From contig JAQTTH010000007.1 in assembly GCA_028710895.1 (NCBI GenBank), forward strand, positions 62,001 through 126,000: a stretch of DNA of 64,000 bases. Direction: 5' to 3'. This DNA is from Paludibacter sp. Lineage in GTDB: Bacteria; Bacteroidota; Bacteroidia; Bacteroidales; Paludibacteraceae. The position numbers and the translations under genes are program-made. The notes below the pieces were generated by a model, which did not search any database, was not told the DNA's origin, and saw only the letters and a list, made by a program, of their open reading frames with translations. Shown one piece after another: positions 8,738-17,552 of the stretch (position 1 is its first letter; the number at the start of each line of letters is the position of its first letter).

Positions 8738-10168
8738 ATGAAACTTTTTAAAGACAACATCCTAGTTATTTTTGTAACGCTAGCTTTTGTAGGACTGAAT
8801 GCCCAAACCGTTGAATGGACTTCGTCAACCGAACAGGCCAAATGGGTGCGGCAGAAAGCAATTAGCTTCCAACTCTCAAAACCATCAACAGAAACAGCTG
8901 AAATTATCGTTTATACGTCCGACAAACTTCAACAGATAGATGGATTTGGTGGTTGTTTCAACGAAATTGGTTGGGAGGCACTGCAGAGCATTACTTCTGC
9001 TGAGCGGGAGAAAATACTGAAGGAACTTTTCACACCTGCCGGAGCAAACTTCAACATCTGCCGCATGCCGGTGGCTGCCAACGATTATTCGTTGAGTTAT
9101 TATTCGTACAACGATGTGCCAGAAGATTTTACGATGGGTAATTTCAATATCGACCGAGACCGCTACATTTTGATTCCATACATCAAAGAAGCATTGAAAA
9201 TCCGTCCCGACCTGAAACTTTGGGCATCGCCCTGGTCGCCTCCGGCATGGATGAAGGTGAATAACCATTACGCACTTCACGGTGGAAAAATAAACGGACA
9301 AAGCAATGGAGTGACTCCCGAAAAGGAAATTTTGAACAATTCAACGGCATTCAGAATGGAGACATCATACATCAAAGCCTATGCCTTGTATTTGTCGAAA
9401 TTTGTGCAGGCATACCGCAAAGAAGGCATTAATCTGAGTGCTTTATGTGTGCAAAATGAGATTGTGTATTCGCCGCATTGGTCAAGCTGTACATGGCGGG
9501 CTGAAGATTTGGCTTACTTTATTCGCAGTGCATTAGGACCGCAGTTTAAAAAAGACAGTCTGTCAACACAAATCTGGTTGGGAACGGTAAACGGTGCAGA
9601 TCCCAATTATGTGCGCACGGTGCTCAACGACAAAGAAGCCTCGAAATACATTGCCGGTGTGGGTGTACAATGGGATGCTAAGAAAGCCATTCCGGTTATT
9701 ACCAAAGAGTATCCACAATACCGCTATATGCAAACCGAGTCGGAATGCGGAAATGGTGAAAAGAACTGGAAATCGGCCGAATACACCTGGAGCCTGATAA
9801 ACCATTACCTGAATAGCGGTGTCAATTCGTATATGTATTGGAACATGGTACTTGATCCAAGCGGTAAAAGTACCTGGGACTGGGTGCAGAACATGCTTAT
9901 TTCGGTGGATAAAACGACCAAAGCCGTTGTTTATTACCCGGAGTATTACATTATGAAACACCTGAGCCACTTTGTGCAACCGGGAGCTTATCGCCTGAAA
10001 ACGTCGGGAGGAAAAGACCATCTGGCTTTCGTCAACCCCGATGGAACAAAAGTGTTGGTATTGGTAAATACTGCTGAAGCTGATAAGAAATTTTCAGTTG
10101 CTGTGGCCGACAAAACATTGGAAATAACTGTAAAAGCAAAATCATTCAATACGTTTAGCTGGAAATAG
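8738..10168 (+). CDS. Secreted GH30 family glycoside hydrolase
   Basis: Signal peptide 1-22 (LNAQ). A (beta/alpha)8 barrel plus side beta-domain spans the remainder and matches the GH30 glucosylceramidase-like family: DGFGGCFNE near 69-77, WASPWSPPAWMK near 162-173, acid/base Glu241 in VQNEI and nucleophile Glu334 in the QTE of MQTESECG. The C-terminal part (about 395-476) completes the side sandwich. GH30 members act on beta-1,6-glucan, beta-glucosides, xylan or fucosides. The subfamily cannot be fixed here, although the neighbours point to a cell-wall glycan side chain. It is transcribed alone, with its own -7 element and a strong terminator downstream, and faces the membrane regulator gene. 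Confidence 0.88.
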   Translation: MKLFKDNILVIFVTLAFVGLNAQTVEWTSSTEQAKWVRQKAISFQLSKPSTETAEIIVYTSDKLQQIDGFGGCFNEIGWEALQSITSAEREKILKELFTPAGANFNICRMPVAANDYSLSYYSYNDVPEDFTMGNFNIDRDRYILIPYIKEALKIRPDLKLWASPWSPPAWMKVNNHYALHGGKINGQSNGVTPEKEILNNSTAFRMETSYIKAYALYLSKFVQAYRKEGINLSALCVQNEIVYSPHWSSCTWRAEDLAYFIRSALGPQFKKDSLSTQIWLGTVNGADPNYVRTVLNDKEASKYIAGVGVQWDAKKAIPVITKEYPQYRYMQTESECGNGEKNWKSAEYTWSLINHYLNSGVNSYMYWNMVLDPSGKSTWDWVQNMLISVDKTTKAVVYYPEYYIMKHLSHFVQPGAYRLKTSGGKDHLAFVNPDGTKVLVLVNTAEADKKFSVAVADKTLEITVKAKSFNTFSWK

Positions 10169-10198
10169 CAGGTACAAATTGAAAGGCTGAATGCAAAC

Positions 10199-10258
10199 CA
10201 CGCAAATTTTCTCAAAGAATATTCTTTGTGGAAATTTGCGTGATTTGCGTTTTTTTTT
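10199..10258 (+). terminator. Strong intrinsic terminator of the GH30 gene
   Basis: Outer arms 10199-10209 and 10232-10242 (CACGCAAATTT) enclose a perfect 16-bp palindrome at 10213-10228, followed by nine T residues. It lies between convergent genes. A T-run is present only on the + side. Confidence 0.9.
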
Positions 10259-10271
10259 CGTTCTAAAAATA

Positions 10272-13046
10272 TCACTCCACTTTCATTCCTTTAAAATACT
10301 CCGATGGAGTCATATTAGTGGCTTTTTTGAAAGCACGTAGGAACGACGATTTTGCACTGAACCCGCACTGCATGGCAATAGCGGTCAGGGTGTATTTCTT
10401 TGCATCTTCAGTTTGCATACGGAGTTTTACTTCTTCGACCCTGTATGAATTGACAAAATCGGAGAAATTCTGATTGAGTTGTACATTCAGCACTTGCGAA
10501 AGTTCATGAACAGAGTATCCAATGGCTGTTGCTACATCTGCTTGCCTTAATTCAGCATTGAGGAACGGTTTTTCGTCACTCATATAAGCCAGTAGATTCT
10601 TTTTTATTTCGTTTCCTTTTTGTTCAGTGATTTTGAGTGTAGCAGTGCTGATAGTCTGTTTCTTTTTTAGTTCATCCAATTGAGCCATAATTCCTGCTTT
10701 CATACGGGCTATGTAAGAACGAGTGAAATAAAGCACAACAGAACCTATAATTATCCAGATAAGTATTGTAAACCATACTGTTTCATAAAAATAGGGTTTG
10801 ATGCTGAACTGTATCTCCGTGGGTGTGGGTGTCCAAATATCGTCATTGTTAGATGCTTTTATCTTCAATTTGTAAGCTCCGGGTGCTAGCTGGCTATAAG
10901 CTGCAATTGGGTTGGTACTTGCTTTAGTCCAGTCTTTATCCACTCCTTCCAAAAAGAAGGAGTATTGATTTCGTCGGGCATTTTTATAGTTTAAAGCAGC
11001 CACCCTGAATTCCAGGTTGTTGTTGGATTTACCCTTAATGATAACTGAATAGGACGATTGACTGACTTTGGTTACAAAGGTCAATGTATCTGCATCGTAT
11101 CGTTGTCCATTGATAAATAAATCGGTAAATTTGAGGGGTGGTGGTTGATTGTTTATTCCGCTTTTATCATTGATAAATGTCACCAGACCTTTGTCATTAC
11201 TCCACCATAAGTTTCCGGATGCATCTAAAGTTGCTGATTCGGGACAAAAACCAATACCGGTCAAACCATCTTCAAATCCGTAAGCATGTACGCTATTATT
11301 TTTGTTTACTTTGTAAAGGCCTTTGGATGTACCAATCCAGATATCTCCTTGTTTATCTTGTAATAAAGATGAAGGGGCATTCTCAGGTAATCCGATTTCT
11401 TTTGTAATCCAGCGTTTTTCCTTTTGATTTTGATCCAGTTCCAACACTCCACCTTTGTTGAAGCAAAACCAAACATTGCCTTTTGAGTCGACAAATGTAG
11501 ATGAACACTGAAACTGATAAGATTTACAGGACTCGGGTTGAACAAAATGTTTTTTAGAAAGGGAATAGTAGCAAGCTCCGGTTTTTGTACCCACCCATAT
11601 TTTGTCTTTGTTATCGGAATAAATCGTGAAAATCTCATTACTTCCAGTTGTTGCTGCTACATTGAATTTTTGTAGGGATTTAGTCGTGGGATTGTAATTG
11701 TACAATCCATCCAGTGTGGCTATCCAAAGCTGATTATATTTGTCGGTGCAGAATTTGTATACTGACCCGTTTTGGAATATTTTTTCAGATGTAAAATCAC
11801 TGCAAGCCAATGTCTTTTTATTAAGCAGGGTTATCCCTCCACCAAATGTTCCAATCAATAAAATGTTTGGCTGTCCCGGGAACGGGAAAATTGTAGTAAG
11901 TATGTTCGATCGGAAGTTTTTGCCTTGAAGGGCTCCAATTCTTTTTTTGATTTTATTTGCTGCATCCAGACATAATAAGGATCCATCCCTTGTTCCAACA
12001 TATTTTTGACCTTGATTGTCGATGTAAATAGATCTTATATTTGCATTTGTGCTTCCATCAAAGTTAATAGTATTAAACCGCTTGGATGTTTGTAAGTTGC
12101 TGAAATCAACTCCTCCGTCGAAAGTTCCGGCCCAAAGCGTTTTGGAATTATCGTGGTAGAGCGCACAGATAGTGTTTGTTGAAATCCTTTCCCGATTGAA
12201 TATGTTATTAGCCGAAATTGCCTGAAGTGAGTTGCGTGTGTTCAGATACAATAACCCTGCGTTGTCGGTTCCGATATACAAATTTCCAGTATTATCACTA
12301 CTCAAAGACAGGATTGAAATATCTTCAGTTCCCTTAACGGGTGTTATGCTCCCGCTTCCTGTATCATAAGCATATAAACCTCGTATCGTACCTAAGTATA
12401 TAACTTTCCCGATTTGTTTCATCGAATGGATATTTTGTCCCAGCGGATAGATCGTCGCATGTACAATCACTTTGTTGTCGGGTAAAATCTCGAACAAACC
12501 TTCATTACCGCAAACCCAAAGGTGCTTGCTGTTGTCTTCAATAATTCCGGCAAGTGAAACTATGGATTTTCCGTTCAGAGGAAATGGTTTTGTTTTGAGA
12601 ATAGTTGAATTGAGTGTGAACAAGCCACGTTCTGTGGCTAAAAAGATAAGCTTTTTCGATGAAATAAATACTGAGCGCACATCAATAGATGGAATGCCAA
12701 AGTCAATGGGAGTAATGTGATTTTTATGAATATTATATAAGAAAGCTCCCCATGATGTTCCCACAATCAGATTGCTCTCAGTAAGTTCGGATATGGTCTG
12801 AACGGCTCCTTTCAGCGGTATTTTGAATCTTTTAGCATAGGTGGTTATTTGTAGACCATCGTAGCTATCCAGCCCGGCATCAGTTCCAAACCACATTAAT
12901 CCATGCGAATCTTTGAAGATCGTTCGGATATAATTATTACTCAGCCCCGATTCGATATTCAAATTGTGCGAATAGGATGTTTGAGCTACGGAAAATAATG
13001 ATCCGGAGAGTAATAGAATAGCTATAAATCTGGCTCTGAAATTCAT
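10272..13046 (-). CDS. Membrane-spanning one-component regulator: Reg_prop propeller, Y_Y_Y domain and AraC output, no kinase
   Basis: The protein has 924 residues. Signal peptide 1-22. Repeated two-component propeller blades (W(V/I)GT..GL..Y type) fill about 25-650. A Y_Y_Y sandwich follows (about 690-750, FFLEGVDKDW), then a transmembrane helix at 758-776, a short coiled region, and an AraC domain at about 825-920 (QCGFSAKSSFLRAFKK). The periplasmic sensor is that of hybrid two-component glycan regulators. Histidine kinase, ATPase and receiver domains are all missing, and only about 50 residues separate the membrane helix from the DNA-binding domain. It would act as a membrane-tethered sensor that binds DNA directly. 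It lies between the GH30 and lyase genes, so it probably controls this locus. A -7 element lies at 13076-13083. Confidence 0.87.
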   Translation of the reverse strand: MNFRARFIAILLLSGSLFSVAQTSYSHNLNIESGLSNNYIRTIFKDSHGLMWFGTDAGLDSYDGLQITTYAKRFKIPLKGAVQTISELTESNLIVGTSWGAFLYNIHKNHITPIDFGIPSIDVRSVFISSKKLIFLATERGLFTLNSTILKTKPFPLNGKSIVSLAGIIEDNSKHLWVCGNEGLFEILPDNKVIVHATIYPLGQNIHSMKQIGKVIYLGTIRGLYAYDTGSGSITPVKGTEDISILSLSSDNTGNLYIGTDNAGLLYLNTRNSLQAISANNIFNRERISTNTICALYHDNSKTLWAGTFDGGVDFSNLQTSKRFNTINFDGSTNANIRSIYIDNQGQKYVGTRDGSLLCLDAANKIKKRIGALQGKNFRSNILTTIFPFPGQPNILLIGTFGGGITLLNKKTLACSDFTSEKIFQNGSVYKFCTDKYNQLWIATLDGLYNYNPTTKSLQKFNVAATTGSNEIFTIYSDNKDKIWVGTKTGACYYSLSKKHFVQPESCKSYQFQCSSTFVDSKGNVWFCFNKGGVLELDQNQKEKRWITKEIGLPENAPSSLLQDKQGDIWIGTSKGLYKVNKNNSVHAYGFEDGLTGIGFCPESATLDASGNLWWSNDKGLVTFINDKSGINNQPPPLKFTDLFINGQRYDADTLTFVTKVSQSSYSVIIKGKSNNNLEFRVAALNYKNARRNQYSFFLEGVDKDWTKASTNPIAAYSQLAPGAYKLKIKASNNDDIWTPTPTEIQFSIKPYFYETVWFTILIWIIIGSVVLYFTRSYIARMKAGIMAQLDELKKKQTISTATLKITEQKGNEIKKNLLAYMSDEKPFLNAELRQADVATAIGYSVHELSQVLNVQLNQNFSDFVNSYRVEEVKLRMQTEDAKKYTLTAIAMQCGFSAKSSFLRAFKKATNMTPSEYFKGMKVE

Positions 13047-13075
13047 TCGTATCTGATTAGGTTTTTAAAGTAGGA

Positions 13076-13083
13076 CAAAAATA
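13076..13083 (-). promoter_or_regulatory. -7 element of the membrane regulator gene
   Basis: On the minus strand the sequence reads TATTTTTG, which fits TAnnTTTG, 30 bp before the start codon. Confidence 0.45.
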
Positions 13084-13145
13084 CAAAAAAACCGACGATT
13101 CGGAATGAATATTTGTATATGATTCCTGGTGTTTCTAACTAAACT

Positions 13146-13219
13146 AAGTACCATTTTATAATTTGAATCATATTAAAAGTCCTGATTACTTATAAAATAC
13201 GAATTATATCCTAATTTTG
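13146..13219 (+). promoter_or_regulatory. Promoter region of lyase 2 with candidate operator
   Basis: A -7 element TAATTTTG lies at 13212-13219. About 50 bp upstream, 13146-13161 matches the site before lyase 1 at 15 of 16 positions. Confidence 0.4.
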
Positions 13220-13319
13220 TTCTACTAAAGTTTCATGGTATGGTTAATATGTATTCTATACTTGAAGCCGGTAAATTTAATTGTCTAATGATTTCTTTTT
13301 CATATGTAAAGTATTGATA

Positions 13320-15338
13320 ATGAAAAAATGCACTCTCTTTCTTTGTTTTATAATCTTCTGTCTGAATTTGTTTTCACAAAATGTAACCGATGGTAAGTTT
13401 ATACATCCGGGCTTGTTGCATTCTGTCGAAGATTTGGACAGAATGAGAACGAATGTGACACAAAAAAATGAACCATGGGTAACTGCATGGTCTGAATTTC
13501 TTAAATCGAAATGGCTCGAAGAGTCTTATCAGGCGAGTCCGTTGGAAATAGTGGGGCGTGGTGTTGGAAGTACAGGGCAAAATAATATACAGAACGATTG
13601 TGCAGCTGCATATTATAATGCATTGGCCTGGTATATTTCGGGCGACGAAAAGTTTGCACGAAAAGCTGTTGAAGTTATTAATGCCTGGTCGTATAAAGTA
13701 CGGGTAATAAATGGCAAAGATGCTGTGCTGTGTGCCGGAATCTATGGGTATAAATTTACTAATGCAGCTGAGATTTTACGTTTCTCGTATAAAAAATGGT
13801 CTGCGAATGACATTGATCAATGTGAGAAAATGTTGTTGGATGTTTTTTATCCCGTCCTAAAAGATTTTGCTCCTTTTGCTAATGGCAACTGGGATGCAGC
13901 ATCGGTTGTAAGTATGGTGTCAATAGGCGTATTTTGCGACAATCGACAGATTTTTGACAGGGCGTTGACCTATTATTATGCCGGAACAGGTAACGGAAGC
14001 ATACTGAACTATGTGGTGAATGAATCCGGTCAAAATCAGGAAAGCGGAAGGGATCAACCGCACTCCCATTTGGGCATTTCATTTTTAGCATTAGCTGCCG
14101 AAACGGCTTTCCATCAGGATTTGAATGTATATGGGGCTTACAACAACAGATTGTTGAAAGCGTTTGAGTATACTTCCAAATACAATTTGGGCTTTGATGA
14201 TGTTCCTTTTGAACCTACATTTGATCGTACAGGCAAGTATAACCATAAGGTAATTTCGACAAAAGACAGAAGAAAAATTCTTACCGGCAGCGAAATGGTT
14301 TTCAATCATTATAAAAACCGTATGGGAGTTGAGGCGCCTTTTACCGAAAAAACTGCACTAAATGCCCGTCCCGAAACCAGTTCATACGATATGCCGGGAA
14401 CAGGCACCTTGTTGTTCGCTTTGCCACCCTTTAACGGTCGGGTGAAAGCTGAAACGAAAATTCCCACAATGCCTGTTCAACCAATTGCTAAATATATAAA
14501 TCATTCAATTTGTTTGAATTGGATTCCGGTGCTGAATGCCACTGCATATTCCGTTGTGCGAACTAATAAAAGAACCGGGTTAAAAACAATTCTTATTTCG
14601 GATTCAGAAAACCCAACTTACACCGACACGGAAATCAGAACCGCTGAAATGTACACCTATGCCATAAAGGCTATAAACAAATCTGGTGAAAGTTCTTTGT
14701 CAACTGAAACCAACATTTGTGCCGGATTACCTGCTAATTGGAAAAATGCAGCTATTGGTAACGTTGAAAAGACCGGAACTACAACCTTCAATGGACACAT
14801 ATTTACTCTTGAGGCTGCAGGAACAGATATTGGCGGTGTAAGTGACCAATTTCAATTTGCTTATGTTCCACTGAAAGGAAATGGTACTATTACGGCTCGT
14901 TTTGTGCCTCAGGTTGCTTCACAATTTGTAAAAACGGGTTTGATGATTCGTGAAAGTCTGAGTACAAATTCCAAACACGCTTCATTGCTCACTATGCCTC
15001 TGGCGGGCAAAGATGTTGAAGTTCCAGCATGGCACATCAATTTAATGATTCGGAAATCCACAGCCGATTCAACGAGTATGGCTCATCAAAGTAAAGCATT
15101 GGTGGAACCCTTTGTTAGCTGGGGACGCTTTGTGAAACCTTATTGGCTTCGTCTTTCGCGCAATGGACAGGTAATAACAGCCTACATTTCAGAAGATGGC
15201 ATTGATTGGGAGAAGTCAGGTCAGGTTAACATCGCTCTGAAAAAGAATGTCCTCATTGGGATAGCTCTTTGTTCCCGATTGACGAAGGTTACAACGGTTG
15301 CAAACTTTGATTGTATGGAACTAACAGGACTTAATTAA
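13320..15338 (+). CDS. Secreted alginate-lyase-superfamily polysaccharide lyase with FN3 and DUF1349-like domains
   Basis: I chose the ATG at 13320 because it gives a clean signal peptide (1-19, ending NLFSQ). A TTG 39 bp upstream would prepend unrelated residues. The lyase domain (20-370) parallels the 3.2 kb gene: HPGLLHSVEDLDRMR, NWD at 190-192 and ESGRDQPH at 241-248. A fibronectin-III-like domain (about 380-470) and a DUF1349/laminarinase-like sandwich (485-672) follow. There is no T9SS tail, unlike the 3.2 kb lyase, so this one probably works in the periplasm on imported oligosaccharides. The GH88 gene starts 29 bp later and is very likely in the same operon. The uronic-acid polymer acted on (glucuronan or alginate type) is not determined. 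Confidence 0.82.
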   Translation: MKKCTLFLCFIIFCLNLFSQNVTDGKFIHPGLLHSVEDLDRMRTNVTQKNEPWVTAWSEFLKSKWLEESYQASPLEIVGRGVGSTGQNNIQNDCAAAYYNALAWYISGDEKFARKAVEVINAWSYKVRVINGKDAVLCAGIYGYKFTNAAEILRFSYKKWSANDIDQCEKMLLDVFYPVLKDFAPFANGNWDAASVVSMVSIGVFCDNRQIFDRALTYYYAGTGNGSILNYVVNESGQNQESGRDQPHSHLGISFLALAAETAFHQDLNVYGAYNNRLLKAFEYTSKYNLGFDDVPFEPTFDRTGKYNHKVISTKDRRKILTGSEMVFNHYKNRMGVEAPFTEKTALNARPETSSYDMPGTGTLLFALPPFNGRVKAETKIPTMPVQPIAKYINHSICLNWIPVLNATAYSVVRTNKRTGLKTILISDSENPTYTDTEIRTAEMYTYAIKAINKSGESSLSTETNICAGLPANWKNAAIGNVEKTGTTTFNGHIFTLEAAGTDIGGVSDQFQFAYVPLKGNGTITARFVPQVASQFVKTGLMIRESLSTNSKHASLLTMPLAGKDVEVPAWHINLMIRKSTADSTSMAHQSKALVEPFVSWGRFVKPYWLRLSRNGQVITAYISEDGIDWEKSGQVNIALKKNVLIGIALCSRLTKVTTVANFDCMELTGLN

Positions 15339-15367
15339 AAAAATGATTTAACTTGAGAATTAAGACA

Positions 15368-16570
15368 ATGAAACAAATTATCTTAGGACTGAGCTTGTTT
15401 ATTCTGTGCTCGTTTACCAATAAAACTGACAATAAGTTTGCTGATAAAGCATTGCGATACTGCTCTAATCAAACAATTAGAACACTTAAAGAACTGAAAG
15501 CAGATTCAGTTTTTGATTATACAATGATGCCCCGAAACATACTAAATGGTCAATCAAAATGGAATTGCCGTAAAGCAGCAAAAGAAGAATGGACAGCAGG
15601 ATTCTGGCCGGGTGTGCTTTGGTACGATTATGAAGCAACAGGTGATAAGAAGATAAAAGCTGAGGCTGAAAAATACACTCAGTCATTGGAGTTTCTGTCA
15701 AAAACATCTGCTTACGACCATGATCTTGGGTTTTTGATGTTTTGCAGCTATGGAAATGCTTATCGACTGACAGGAAATCCGGCTTATAAAAAGATATTGT
15801 TGAATACAGCTGATACCTTGGCAACCTTGTTTAATCCCAAAGTGGGTACTATTTTGTCGTGGCCACGAGCCGTAAAGGAAAGAACCTGGCCTCACAATAC
15901 CATTATTGACAATATGATGAACTTGGAGTTACTGTTTTGGGCGGCACGTAACGGAGGAAACCATAAATTATATGACATAGCCGTTTCTCATGCAAACACT
16001 ACGATGAAGAACCACTTTAAACCAGACTATTCATGCTATCATGTAGTGATATACGACACTATTACTGGCAAGAAAATAAAAGGAATCACTCATCAGGGCT
16101 ATGCCGATAATTCCATGTGGGCGCGTGGGCAAGGCTGGGCTATTTACGGCTATACCATGTGTTACCGTGAAACAAAAGACCCAATATACCTTGAATTTGT
16201 ACAATGTTTGGCTGATGCTTATTTAAAAAGACTGTCAAGTGATTATGTGCCTTATTGGGATTTTGATGACCCAGCAATACCCAATGCACCGCGCGATGCT
16301 TCTGCTTCTGCTGTAGTTGCATCAGGATTGCTTGAACTTTCCACTTATTTGAATAATGCCAAAGGAGAGAGTTATAAACATGCAGCTATCAAGATGCTTC
16401 AGAGTCTGAGTTCTTCGGTTTATCAAAGCCGAAAATCAAAACCGTCTTTTCTGCTTCATTCTACAGGAAACTGGCCAAACCACTCCGAGGTGGATGCATC
16501 GATTATTTATGCTGATTATTATTATATTGAGGCAATGCTTCGACTAAAAAGACTGAATTCTGAAAAGTAA
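15368..16570 (+). CDS. GH88 unsaturated glucuronyl hydrolase
   Basis: The protein has 400 residues, with a signal peptide in 1-20. It is an (alpha/alpha)6 barrel of the GH88 family, which removes the 4,5-unsaturated uronate left at the non-reducing end by polysaccharide lyases. It does this by hydrating the double bond. The two catalytic Asp of this family are visible as Asp119 in DHDLGF and Asp181 in IIDNMMNL, equivalent to Asp88 and Asp149 of the Bacillus sp. GL1 enzyme. The substrate-site region YADNSMWARGQGW is also typical. The ATG at 15368 precedes a hydrophobic signal segment. Its position directly behind lyase 2 fits a lyase-then-hydrolase pathway in the periplasm. The gene converges on the next gene with a 27-bp gap. 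Confidence 0.9.
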   Translation: MKQIILGLSLFILCSFTNKTDNKFADKALRYCSNQTIRTLKELKADSVFDYTMMPRNILNGQSKWNCRKAAKEEWTAGFWPGVLWYDYEATGDKKIKAEAEKYTQSLEFLSKTSAYDHDLGFLMFCSYGNAYRLTGNPAYKKILLNTADTLATLFNPKVGTILSWPRAVKERTWPHNTIIDNMMNLELLFWAARNGGNHKLYDIAVSHANTTMKNHFKPDYSCYHVVIYDTITGKKIKGITHQGYADNSMWARGQGWAIYGYTMCYRETKDPIYLEFVQCLADAYLKRLSSDYVPYWDFDDPAIPNAPRDASASAVVASGLLELSTYLNNAKGESYKHAAIKMLQSLSSSVYQSRKSKPSFLLHSTGNWPNHSEVDASIIYADYYYIEAMLRLKRLNSEK

Positions 16571-16597
16571 AGAATTATAGGTTACAATTTAGTATTC

Positions 16598-17455
16598 CTA
16601 TTTTTTGAAGAATGTTACAGTTTCATCTTTAACAGCATCGTTGTACAATTCATTCTCGAATTTGGCAATAAAATCTGCTTTGTGTTTGTTGAGCAGGATA
16701 TTGGTAATTCGTTCTTTGCACATTTCGTAAGGTTCTACCTGACCGGATTTGCGATACGACTCTATTCGAAGAAAATAGTGCTGTGTGCTATCGGCGATTT
16801 CAACAAACCGGTGCGAAGATACGTAGGTTGCCGGATCTTCCACCTGTAGCGGTAGTTTCTTCAGAATCTCAGAAAAAGGAAGCCATCTGTCCCCAAAATA
16901 ATCGTAACTAATTGCGTTTTGGATGCTGTATTTTTCAATGCTTTCCAGCGATTTTGTATCGCCTGATTGTACCCATGCTCGTACATTTCCCATTTTTGGT
17001 GCTTTTCCGGGAATAATCAACAACAAGCCTTTAATCACATTCTCTTTTAGTAACAGCTGTTCGCTATACTGATCGTAAAAGGTTTTCATTTCTTCTTCGG
17101 TAGGTTCTTTGGGGACGCGTTGCTCAATCATCTTTTGCTGATATTGATGAATTGTGAGCGATTTCCGATAACTCTCAACCAGTTCATCTATTTCCTTCTG
17201 GCTTACAATATTTCTTTTTGCATTTTCATACAAAAGAACATCTGTTACCCATTTTTTGATATAGCTCTGCGCAATTTCTGCACTATCTTTCTTGTTGACA
17301 TTAGGTGGTATTATTTGTTGAAGTTCATCCAGGTAGAGGAATTTTCCTTCTACTTCGAGTAGTGGTTTTCGGGCAACATCGGCGGTTTTCTTTACACAGG
17401 AGCTGGCAATGACCAATGTCATAAACAGAATTGGAAGAAATATTGATTTATTCAT
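16598..17455 (-). CDS. Lipoprotein peptidyl-prolyl isomerase-like chaperone (SurA-N type)
   Basis: The protein has 285 residues. A lipobox (VIASSC, Cys about 20) predicts an outer- or inner-membrane lipoprotein facing the periplasm. A SurA N-like helical domain (about 30-140) is followed by a divergent parvulin-like region. The canonical PpiC signature of the neighbouring gene is not visible, so isomerase activity is doubtful and a holdase role for outer-membrane proteins is more likely. It lies downstream of the two-PpiC-domain gene on the same strand but is separated from it by a strong terminator, so it may be under its own promoter. Similar small SurA-like proteins often accompany the larger one in Bacteroidales. 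Confidence 0.75.
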   Translation of the reverse strand: MNKSIFLPILFMTLVIASSCVKKTADVARKPLLEVEGKFLYLDELQQIIPPNVNKKDSAEIAQSYIKKWVTDVLLYENAKRNIVSQKEIDELVESYRKSLTIHQYQQKMIEQRVPKEPTEEEMKTFYDQYSEQLLLKENVIKGLLLIIPGKAPKMGNVRAWVQSGDTKSLESIEKYSIQNAISYDYFGDRWLPFSEILKKLPLQVEDPATYVSSHRFVEIADSTQHYFLRIESYRKSGQVEPYEMCKERITNILLNKHKADFIAKFENELYNDAVKDETVTFFKK

Positions 17456-17490
17456 TGTATGCCGGATTTATCGAATGCTGTATATACAAA

Positions 17491-17541
17491 TAAAAAAACG
17501 CAAGAATAAAAGCCAAAGATATGACTTTTATTCTTGCGTTT
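17491..17541 (-). terminator. Intrinsic terminator of the SurA-like gene
   Basis: Perfect 17-bp arms at 17496-17512 and 17525-17541. On the minus strand the T-run (complement of 17492-17498) follows immediately. This partly uncouples the downstream lipoprotein gene. Confidence 0.88.
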
Positions 17542-17552
17542 GTGTTTAATTA

